Assembly (NCBI GenBank): GCA_015039465.1
Contig: MU130053.1
Location: 11,360-24,431 of the forward strand
Origin: Phlegmacium glaucopus
Taxonomy: Eukaryota > Basidiomycota > Agaricomycetes > Agaricales > Cortinariaceae
Length of the DNA: 13,072 nt
Reading direction: 5' to 3'
The first letter of the stretch is position 1. Each line of letters opens with the position of its first letter. The notes below the pieces were generated by a model. That model searched no databases. It was not told the DNA's origin and saw only the letters and a program-made list of their open reading frames with translations. This document shows positions 1 to 8,045 of the stretch, one piece after another. Made by a program: the position numbers and the translations under genes.

Positions 1-2
1 CA

Positions 3-106
3 AAGGTTCCTTAAGGTTTACAAAGGTTTCTCAAGGTTTCTTAAGGTTCCTCAAGGTTTACAAAGGTTCCTTAAGGTTCCTAAGGTTCACAAAGGTTCTT
101 AAGGTT
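3..106. repeat. AAGGTT decamer array (10-bp pitch)
   Basis: Eleven copies of the hexamer AAGGTT start at 3, 13, 23, 33, 43, 53, 63, 73, 82, 92 and 101. The pitch is exactly 10 bp for the first eight copies and 9-10 bp for the last three. The four spacer bases vary (CCTT, TACA, TCTC, TCTT and similar). This is seen directly. It is a minisatellite-like array in phase with about one helical turn. It may continue to the left of the window. It is not a telomere repeat of the TTAGGG type. Confidence 0.9.
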
Positions 107-168
107 AACGGTTGAAGGATTAGTTCATTAATTATTGGACTGAACATCGTATACTGTTTATTTTCTAG

Positions 169-328
169 TTGGAATGAAATTGGAAATAATCTTGGAAACA
201 ATTGGAATTACTTGGAAACATTTGGAATTCCTTGGAAACATCCTGGAAACAATTGGAATTATTTGGAATTCCAAGGACTTCCAAGGATTCCAAGGATTCC
301 AAATGTTTCCAAGGAATTCCAATTGGAA
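169..328. repeat. TTGGAA/TTCCAA array with a central orientation switch
   Basis: TTGGAA (or CTGGAA) occurs on a 9-12 bp pitch, mostly 10, from 169 to 268. The perfect palindrome TTGGAATTCCAA at 263-274 then marks a switch, and TTCCAA follows at about 279, 288, 297, 307 and 317. A 20-bp segment at 222-241 is the exact reverse complement of 303-322, so the two halves can form a cruciform or hairpin. The spacing resembles the AAGGTT array just upstream, but the hexamer differs. No coding role is seen. Confidence 0.9.
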
Positions 329-424
329 AGGGTGGGGGACCGTAAAGTATTGATTGCCAGGTACAGTCAACGGTGGTAAAAGCAGGATACTCTGAGGACA
401 GGAAAGCTGATGCTGGTGGGAGAA

Positions 425-3400
425 TTAAGTCATGCACAGTGTGTATGAGTGTTGACCAAGAGTAGTCAATGGTGACAAGGGGAGAACATGGTAGACAGAT
501 TGATTAGACAGTGCAATAGTGGTTGGGCTCAAGACACCAGACGCTGGTGGAAATCCAGCCTGAGAGGTAGGGGGATTGACTTGACTGTCATTTGATGCAA
601 GCAATTGTGCAGAAGGTTGGGGGTCCAAATCAGAAATGGGAGGAGGAGTAGATTGTGCAGAGCTTGAAGAAGGTGTTGACAGTGGTGATGATAAACTTGA
701 AGTATGGGTTGCGAGTGCAGGGAAAAATTGACCAAATGGTAGAGTAGCTGATGGTACATGGAGATGTGAGGCACGCTTTGATGGTGAGAGAGGCTCAGTT
801 CGTCGAGTAAGTATGGCCAATTTTTCATTTGTTGATTCCATAAAACGGTTCATCCCATGCATTTGAGCAGAAAAGGATGAGAAGGCATTTCGAGTTGGGC
901 TTTCATGAAATGTATTCCCAAGGACCAATGACTGATCGTTTGCAGCCTCTTCCTGACGACGCAAGGCAGGCCATTTCTGACAAATAATTTGGCATCGGGG
1001 GAAGACAAAACATTGAGGCGCTTAATGATGCCTGAGTCAGGAAAGTGTTCCCCTATTGAGCTAATGGCCTGAACAAACTTGGTATAAATTAAAGAGAAAA
1101 TCAGGACATTGCATCTCATTGCTTACCCTCCAAAAAAAAGGCCGAAGGCGCTGTAAAAGCTCCAAGAAATTAATTGTTCCTTGGTTCTGACAGCCACTAG
1201 TACGAAGCCTTGCCAAGACATCCTCACAAAATGGAAATATTTGTTGCTGGAGGCCAGCTGGAACCTTGACCTCTGCCCAGGGCACAAAGTAGGTTTCACC
1301 AACTGGAAATCCTGCTAATGCCACAACAGCCTGCATTGAATTTCATTATCACCAAAGTGATTCATAAATTTAATAAATGGACATACTGCTTTTGGTATTT
1401 TTGAGCCATATACCTCTCGCCGTGTATTCCCTTGCCAATGGCCAGTTGCATCAACCTGATCTGCAGGCACACTTTTTCATAATTAATACTCTCTTTACCT
1501 CAGGAGTCTAATTGAATTTTGCTTACCCCATGTCCTCCAGCTTTTTTGGGAGGGTTCGGCGAGCAAGATGGGTTCGCTTACTTGAGGTAATTGATGTATG
1601 TGAAAGGAAGTTGCTGTACATCTTCCCCAGCCCATCTGCTTTACCTGCTTGACCAACAGTTTTTCCAAAGAGGACATGTACCTAAATTAGAGGTAAAATT
1701 CAGGTGAGATTCAGCCACATAATATTATTTATCACATATATACCTGACGCCACGTTCCAGCATCCTCCCAATTCCAGGTGGGTATGGAAGAGATTAACCC
1801 TTCCTGATCAAACATAAAATGGAGAAGAATTGCTAAGGCACCTACTGGGCACCTCAATGGATTACGATGTGGTAAAACGAAGCTATACTTTGGCTCTGTT
1901 TTCTAATGATAAAACATCAAGAAAAAGAGGATGGAAGCACTAAAAAAAAAGGGCTAACCCCAGGCTGAGCAGTTTTGGTCTCGTGAAACATAGCTAGAAC
2001 ACCAAATACTTCTCGAGTGATAGGCAGTATCTGGCCAGTACGATCCATGAAGGGTTGTAGATGAAGGGAGAAAGGCTGAATGCAAGCCATTAGCAATGAA
2101 ACAACCTCGTCACTTCGATTCAGTGTTGAACATTGCCATGTCCATGCGAAATGCGACTTGATAATTGAAGGAACTATTCTTCCAGGTAAAACACATGCAA
2201 TTTTGAAGGTGGAAAGAGCTTACCCTGATCGAATTTTTGAAATATTGCGCTCGTAATTTCATTAAACTGTTCAGGGCGAAGTTCCGAGTCCAGAATAGTC
2301 CCCTTCGTAATATCAAAGTTGTTGCTTCTGCCAGTAATTTATGAGATTAGAATCATCTTTAAAACATGAGACTATCTTACTCGAGGCGAAGCCGCTGAGA
2401 TTGCACCATCACAGCTTTGTAAAAATCTTCCGTCCGTGAGGTTTTGGCTGGCCGTGACACTCGGATTTCTGGGTTTTCATCCTCTTGACGTCGACGGACA
2501 CGGCCCAGCATTGTCATAATTTTTTTCAGAGACGACTGCCATGCCTCTGAGTGATGTTTGGGATTCAAAAAGATTGGCTTGATTACTTACCGAGGAGAGC
2601 CTGCTGGAAGTTGACTTCTTTTTCCCCTGCCTGCTGAATAGTTCACGGGTTGCCGCATACTTTAAATATTCAATTAAATGGACCGAATCAACAATTATGT
2701 CGGGCAGGAGACCAGAGTCTATTGCCTCTGATGCCCATATCTGAATAAAACAAAAGATCAGAAAGGCTCGAAGAGAATTCTAAGTTCCACAATTATTTTT
2801 GCAAATTCACGTACCTTCCATAGCTTAAGCACTGAATTCTCCGTCTGGCGGCCACCCTTTCGTCGTGTTTCAAGGATAAACTTATCGGCCCAAGCCAACG
2901 AAGGACGCGTCCTCGCATTATCTACCACCTCTTCGTCACCTCTAGCCCCTTCTCCCTGCTCATCCTCGTCATCCTCACTCTCATCTATTTCCTGCCTAAG
3001 ACCACGCTGAAAACAATTTTCAAGGGTGGCGGACTCTTCGAGAACCTGTGCGGCGTCAACTTCGACGGCTGCATTGTCGGGCCCATCATTCCCCGATGCT
3101 GATCTAGTGGCCGAGGGCGTCCCGGTGTGGCCGGCAGTACGAATATTAACTGGGGCAGCCAAAACAGATCGTGCTGACTTGACGGACTCATCAGCGATGC
3201 TGGAAAAGATATCAGAGAAAATGTCTGTTAGTTTGGGCTACATATCACTCAAGCTCAACAGAACACACCTTGATGCTTGCCGGCTGTCGTCGTTCTCAAG
3301 GCGGCTCACCAGGTCACTCTTCTTCCCTCCAACTTTTAGTTTCCGAGCCCTACACTGGATTTTCAACTCATCGAGTTTGAATCCATTGCTGTAACAACAG

Positions 3401-3751
3401 GCCATGAGATGCCGTAGTAAATATTTATATCAATTAAACGACTTACTAGTTCGCAGAAACCGTGCGTGTCGCAGTGAGAGGTGCCTGTGCCGAGGGGGTG
3501 TCGACATCCATGCCATCATCCACCTGGACCGGGGACCGGGCCTGGCATGACATCACGAATCCACCTGGAAGACGGACAGCGACGGGCAGCTGTGAGAACA
3601 AAGATGCCGAGAGACGAGCTGGCTCACCTGCTGGCATGGTGTTGTGGTTGACAGTGCTTCCATCAAGTTGGGAAATGAATTGATCTTCCGGAAAGTTGAG
3701 AGAGCCTGGGGTGTTCATGAGGGCCGGATCAATGACAGGGGGAGAATTCAT
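425..3751 (-). CDS. SAP-domain protein with a Crypton/Ndc10-type tyrosine recombinase core
   Basis: A multi-exon gene of about 865-896 codons. The start ATG is at 3751. Exons read by eye are 3751-3447, 3388-3269, 3199-2815, 2740-2591, 2544-2381, 2327-2224, 2173-1959, 1902-1744, 1681-1527, 1471-1387, 1330-1127 and a last exon ending at the TAA at 425. All introns are 46-75 bp GT-AG and preserve frame. Residues about 103-135 (FKLDELK... KSDLVSRLEN) look like a SAP DNA-binding motif. An acidic, low-complexity linker follows. Residues about 410-610 match a tyrosine recombinase of the Crypton/Ndc10_II kind: R429 (LNRSDEV), K476 (ETKTAQPG), the CPVGALA block near 499-505, H572-x-x-R575 (THLAR), H597-W598 (TGHWQGN) and Y607. 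The spacings R575-W598 (23) and W598-Y607 (9) equal those of Cre R292-W315-Y324. A LAGFP...YFVPW segment typical of the Ndc10-like family follows, then a Ser/Pro-rich tail. It could be a mobile Crypton or a host gene derived from one. The route into the last exon is ambiguous (see findings). Confidence 0.8.
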
Positions 3752-3780
3752 CGTGCGAGCGTCTGCCAGCGAGTTATCAC

Positions 3781-3801
3781 GTAGAGAGAGAGAGGAGAGA
3801 A
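3781..3801. repeat. GA-rich simple repeat upstream of the recombinase start
   Basis: A run of alternating GA on the plus strand, which is CT-rich on the coding strand of the recombinase gene, lies 30-50 bases upstream of its ATG. CT-rich stretches are common just upstream of fungal start codons and mark promoters or transcription starts. No clear TATA box was seen here. The promoter role is an inference. Confidence 0.4.
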
Positions 3802-4318
3802 AGACCGTGTCTCAAATATTTTTCTTCCCTGCGCGCGGCGGCGTTACCTGATTTGGGACTTGGCCTAGGGTTTCCTGTGACCCAGGCTAAGTCACAACTT
3901 TTCGTGACCCGCCTGCGAGTTCACACGTCAGATTGTGTGAATGCCCGCATTAGGCTTGTACTAGGGTTCTTAGGTCTCATTCCACCTGGATCAGCTTTAA
4001 AATAAAAGTCATGGCGTTTCACAGCAGATAATTTAATTGTATCGTAAGTCTTATATCTGTTCGACACTTGATCTGACACAACTCGCATCGAACGCAATGG
4101 CCCACTCAAACCACTAAATAGAGAGCGGTACACCGATTTCATGTACATGCTCAAACATACCGTAGAGCTCGTAAATGCACCCCTCATATCAGAGGCTTAT
4201 GGAATTGTATGCTCGAAATCTTTTTTATAATATTAATACTTTGATTTATCACGCATATGTTGATTCTCTCATTTCTGTCTTTCATCGTAGCTACTACTAT
4301 TGCTGTCCTAATAGATCG
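3802..4318. other. Intergenic stretch, no recognised gene
   Basis: Only short open frames without recognisable motifs occur, the longest being 88 codons on the minus strand at 3921-4187. GTGACCC is present twice in direct orientation (3877-3883 and 3904-3910), with a GTCAC between them at 3891-3895. This may be the upstream control region of the recombinase gene or the edge of its element. Nothing else is supported. Confidence 0.5.
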
Positions 4319-4465
4319 TCAAGTTAGATCGTCTTCGGCACCTTCTTTCCACTGGCATCTTTGGTATGTGCTTGCGTCGCCTGTCCAAATTTGATCTGTA
4401 CCAATGCCATTCATTTCAGACAGAATCCGCGTAACTCCGTCTCCCATCAGAAACTGCGGCTCAAG
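4319..4465 (-). other. Exon-like open frame, unidentified gene relic
   Basis: On the minus strand a 49-codon frame ends at TGA 4319-4321. Its composition looks like real protein: it contains GDGVTRILSEMNG and IGTDQIWTG and ends in an acidic EDDLT tail. A CAG at 4456-4454 could be a 3' splice site, which would make the exon 4453-4319. No matching upstream exon or start codon was found, so it may be the last exon of a decayed gene. I do not recognise the family. Confidence 0.3.
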
Positions 4466-4663
4466 TGATTAACTATCATAATGCCATTGACAGACACATA
4501 CATGCCGATGACGGAAACTTCATCTCATTCTTTTGTTGATTTTCTCATTTTGGTTTCAAGAAGCTTTGGTTCGTGGACTTGATGCCTACTTGATGAACCT
4601 TTGGATTCGACGAAAGAGGTCCAATCCAATTGTTGACGTAGCAGGCAAAGACTCGGAAATGCA

Positions 4664-4835
4664 ATGTAAGGTGAGATCCCAGCGCTCGTTATGGATGTTT
4701 TCGACCACGACCACAGTTTATGCATATGTGACATATCTACAAGTCTAGTGCATCCTGCCTCTGGACTCTATGTGATCATCTATCTACTATCTCGATATCA
4801 TCACTTTGTTGAATGCCAATATCATCGTCTCTATT
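4664..4835 (-). pseudogene. 3' stub of a second copy of the multi-pass membrane protein gene
   Basis: This segment is a diverged direct repeat of 10889-11055, the C-terminal tail and 3' flank of the membrane-protein gene near the right end. On the minus strand it carries a DDIEIVDR-type tail with the stop at 4776-4778, like the DDIEMVDR tail with the stop at 10998-11000. Similarity goes on through the 3' flank, including the CAGCGCTCGTTATGGA block. No membrane-spanning exons are found upstream of the stub, so only the last 20 or so codons and the 3' flank survive. Confidence 0.7.
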
Positions 4836-4856
4836 TGAGGCAGAAAATGGGTATGC

Positions 4857-4884
4857 AACCTGTTACCTTGGGTAACCGGGTTTT
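4857..4884. repeat. Short imperfect palindrome
   Basis: AACC-TG-TTACC and GGTAACCGGGTT form an imperfect inverted repeat around a TTG centre; the perfect part of the stem is GTTACC/GGTAAC. It could be a small hairpin or a scar of a terminal inverted repeat. The function is not known. Confidence 0.5.
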
Positions 4885-5182
4885 TAAAAGGTGAGCCTGT
4901 CACTGCTAGTAGCTTCCATGATCCATCATTGAAATCTGTCACCAAAAAAGATGATCATAGTGATTATCAATATCATATCGATCAAATTTATGATGATTTT
5001 CCTCTGACGAAAAGGTAACAGTACTGACAAGGGGGCACCAAAATTTTCAAAAATACCCGGGGTCGATTTTTTTCTGTAGGCTCTCGTGGACCCTTTTCCC
5101 CCCTTCAAAACACCCAAAAGCGGATATGTCAGGCCACAAATGGCAAATTTCCAAGAAAACATAGGTAATTTTTCCTCACGCA
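4885..5182. other. Gene-free stretch, 3' side of the METTL16 relic
   Basis: An AT-rich stretch with several GATCAT/ATGATT words and short homopolymers. Open frames here are short and show no recognised motif. It is probably the 3' flank of the METTL16 relic, which ends at the TAG at 5183-5185. Confidence 0.4.
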
Positions 5183-5407
5183 CTAATCTTCATGAATTGA
5201 ATACTTTAAATTTAAGCGACGACGACGTCGCGCACTTCGAGATCATGTATTCCCTTCAGCTTCCACAACCAAGGTTCTTGAAGCCGAAGAAGAAGAAACA
5301 GCGTTACTGATGGATCCTGGATCTCTGTTAGTTGCGGATACACCTTCGAGCAGGCAAAGATTTCGGTCAAGAAGTAGTTGATTAGAATAGAATATTTTAA
5401 AAAAACC

Positions 5408-5520
5408 CCTGGTGGTGGTGGTTACTGTTACTATGTGTCGTTGTCGTTGTACATGTTGTACATCGTCATCGCTGTTTCATTGTACACATTGTATGTTGTC
5501 ATTGTACGCATTGTTTGTTG
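5408..5520. repeat. GGT and GTTGTAC-rich low-complexity tract
   Basis: (GGT)4 is followed by an irregular tract rich in GTCGTTGT, TTGTACAT and CATTGT words. It lies between the conserved methyltransferase exons and the basic C-terminal exon of the METTL16 relic, where a variable linker would be coded. Confidence 0.6.
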
Positions 5521-5853
5521 TCTGCTAACGTAGGGACTGAGCAGTTCTGGAATGACTGAGTTAGTGTATGACGAGGTGGAATGAGTGGAATGAGTAGGTA
5601 CAGCGGATGACCCGCAACGATTGAACGGATACGCGCTATAGACTTGTGAAAAAGCTTCATAAATAAGTGACCTCGGAAAGGCCTACACAGAATACTCACA
5701 TCAGGGAGATGCATATCGATGAATGACCATCCGACCGCCCAACGACGGGTCTGGCCTTGAACAAACTATGTAATTGCGTAGTTCACAATCTACTTAAAAT
5801 GTAAAAAAAAAGTGAGAGTGGCGATAAGTTTGACAGTAACACGTACAGAGCAT

Positions 5854-6671
5854 TTACGCAAGTTTTCTACAATGGTGGTCACAGATGACATCTTCCCTAG
5901 CATCGAGGTATACCACCTTGTAAGAATGGGTGAATTGGTAGGAGTTGGAAAGGGTAAATATAAGGGACGAGACATACTTGCATCGGGTTTGAAAACGTTC
6001 ACTTTCCTCAACCATTTGACCGACGAATCCTTCTTCTCCGCCATCGACGAATATCATCTCGATATCAGCTCCCGGACATACCTAGATTGAACGCTGTTAC
6101 TATTGACTATCAGACCACAAAGGTAAAAAGTTGCTTACCGCATTAGGCGCAAGGTCCTTTTCACTCGCTGACTGGGCTACCCCTTCGGAACTAGTGTAAA
6201 AGGTGGATTGCACATTGTGAACTCAAAGCTATATAAGGGGGAAGGAAAAAAAATGAGCTATTGAAGGTACGAATATAATAATAAGATTTTACGAACTTTG
6301 ATTTAGGATTCACTTCCAAGGTAAAAAGGATACTCCCTTCTCGAGTGGCTTTCTCAAGGCGTATGCAGGACTGCATGTTATTCCTGCTCACATTTTCATT
6401 AGCACAATCGTATGATATGTCGTCAAGTTCTATTTCATCTCAATTAGCGGAGCACTGAAGGGAATAAAATCATACCAGTAGCGACAAACTCCCATTCCGG
6501 CTCCAATTTACATCCAAGGAAAGGATATATAGCAGTTGACCCCGTTCCTCTGTGAAAATCTGTCATCAGTTCCTTACAGACAGGATTTTATTTGACCGAG
6601 ATGACATACATGTCAATACCCCGTACGAGGATTCCTGAACACATAATCGTGTGCGTGAACAATATCTTGGA
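5854..6671 (-). repeat. Tandem duplication unit, downstream copy (METTL16 core)
   Basis: This unit aligns over its whole length with 6676-7494 at an offset of about 820 bases, with scattered substitutions and small indels. On the coding strand it reads from IQDIV-like sequence through RGIDIGTGS, CANENV, NPPF and GGEEGFV to MSSVTTIVENLRK. It keeps the GTAAGC donor (c6138) that the other copy has lost, but has one base fewer in the T-run of the NPPF codons. Confidence 0.9.
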
Positions 6672-6675
6672 GCGA

Positions 6676-7494
6676 TTACGCAAGTTTTCTACAATGGTAG
6701 TTACAGATGACATCTTCCCTAGCATGAAGGTATACCACCTTGTAAGAATGGTTAATTGGTGGGGGTTTGGAAAGGGTAAATATAAACGACGACATACTTG
6801 CATTGAGTGTGGAAACGTTCACTTCCCTCGACCATTTGACCCACAAATCCTTCTTCCCCACCATCGGCGAATACCATCTCGATATCAGCTCCCGTACATA
6901 CCTAGATTGAACGCTGTTACTATTGACTACCAGACCACAAAGGTAAAAAGTTGCTTAACGCATTATGCGCAAGGTCCTTTTCACTCGTTGACTGGACTAC
7001 TTCTTCGGAACTAGTGTAAAAAGGTGGATTGCACATCGTGAACTCAAAGCTATATAAAAGAAAACAAAATATGAGCTATTGAAGGTACGAATATAATATT
7101 TTTACGAACTTTGATTTAGGATTCCTTTCCAAGGTAAAAAAGATACTCCCTTCTCCAGTGGCTTTCGCAAGGCGGATGCGGGACTGCATGTTATTCCTGC
7201 TCACGTTTTCATTGGCACAATCGTATGATATGTTGTCAAGTTCTACTTTATCTCTCAATTAATGCAGCAATGAAGGGAATAAAATCATACCAGTAGCGAC
7301 AAACTCCCATTCCGGTTCCAATTTGCATCCAAGGAAAGGATATATAGCAGTTGACCCCGTTCCTCTGTGAAAATCTGTCATCAGTTCCTTACAGAGAGGA
7401 TTTTGTTTGACCGAGATGACATACAGGTCAATACCCCGTACGCGCCGACGAGGATTCCCGAACACGTAATCGTGTGCGTGAACAATATCTTGGA
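6676..7494 (-). repeat. Tandem duplication unit, upstream copy (METTL16 core)
   Basis: This is the first copy in reading direction. It continues directly from the N-terminal exons, so its left neighbour on the coding strand is the native NYILW exon at 7495-7510. A 4-base joint (6672-6675) separates it from the second unit. NPPFY is in frame here (A-run 7018-7022), but the donor of the next intron has changed from GT to TT at 6958. Confidence 0.9.
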
Positions 7495-7979
7495 TCCAAA
7501 GGATGTAGTTCAGCCCTGTGATCCATATGATGAGACTTGGTACAACATCTTCGAAAACAAAATCCAGGCTACCGATTCGGGACCTAAAACCAACTTGTAA
7601 AATCACTTTGGATGACATATATTGGCCTGATTGGACTGACAGGAGGACACAACCTGTTTTCAGGAATGCGAAGCGTAATACCGAAATGACAGAACATGAT
7701 AGCTTCCGTCAACCGTCTATCCTAAGTAAAGTCCACTCAACTGAGAAAAAACTTTCGTGTCCAATGGTGTAGTAGCACATACCTCTGGGCTGCTTCATTT
7801 CGAAAATCTATCGTTGTCCGATGTCAAGATGAAGTATCGAAAATCAAGCTATAAGCAGAAGTGAGAAGTGAGATTTTATGTGTACATATTTATGTTCCAT
7901 ACAATTCTTTCAGAGGTTGATATTCAGCTGCTAGAGCTGAGAAATCTGGTGGATTGGAATAGGGATTGCGACGATGCAT

Positions 7980-8045
7980 AAGAAGAGAGATCAGTTATTA
8001 TGTAAGTAATGTACATAAAAATAAAATGTGTTTACGAAATAGATC
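7980..8045. promoter_or_regulatory. Compact bidirectional spacer between two head-to-head relics
   Basis: Only about 66 bases separate the METTL16 start (ATG 7979, minus) from the first ATG of the Kelch gene (8046, plus). The stretch is AT-rich. It includes a GTAAGT and an ACAG just past its right end, so part of it may be a remnant of an intron or 5' leader of the Kelch gene. A shared divergent promoter is inferred from the geometry, not seen as a motif. Confidence 0.4.

Larger units (their letters stand above)
5183..7979 (-). pseudogene. METTL16-type U6 snRNA m6A methyltransferase relic with duplicated catalytic core
   Basis: METTL16 proteins place N6-methyladenosine on U6 snRNA and some mRNA hairpins in the nucleus. 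The relic starts at ATG 7979 with MHRRNPY...NPPDFSALA, the typical METTL16 opening. Then come TIDFRNEAAQR and LTEAI with RIPENRLCPP, then VPNR and NYILWIQDIV. The AdoMet site RGID-(L/I)GTGSTAIYP and the catalytic NPPF motif follow, then GGEEGFV.QMV, WYT.MLGKMSSVTTIVENLR, FVQGQTRRWA.GWSF and a basic SRSARRRR tail that ends at 5183. Short introns are still visible. The block from IQDIV to VENLR occurs twice in tandem. Lesions: TGA at 7824-7826; a stop and frame problem at the intron near 7585; loss of the GTAAGC donor in the upstream copy (base 6958); a one-base deletion in the NPPF codons of the downstream copy (6198-6201); TAG at 5766-5768; TGA at 5243-5245 where Trp is expected. As read it cannot make a full protein. 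Confidence 0.85.

Noticed and set aside
3..106. Telomere or subtelomere repeat
   Set aside because: The unit is AAGGTT with varied spacers on a 10-bp pitch, not TTAGGG-like tandem hexamers.
3026..3394. 122-codon plus-strand open frame over the 5' exons of the recombinase gene
   Set aside because: It is antisense to the SAP and acidic-linker exons, crosses their introns and has no motif; it is a shadow frame.
5812..6090. 92-codon plus-strand frame in the downstream duplication unit, and similar plus frames at 6592-7014 and 7367-7772
   Set aside because: The minus strand carries clear METTL16 motifs in the same bases, with conserved splice sites; the plus frames are antisense shadows.
6229..6236. 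TATATAAG as a plus-strand TATA box in the duplicated unit
   Set aside because: On the coding strand it is the TTATATAG 3' splice site just before the NPPF exon; a similar site is in the other unit.
5854..7494. LTR pair of a retrotransposon
   Set aside because: The two 820-bp units abut with only 4 bases between them, hold METTL16 exons, and lack TG...CA ends or a primer-binding site.
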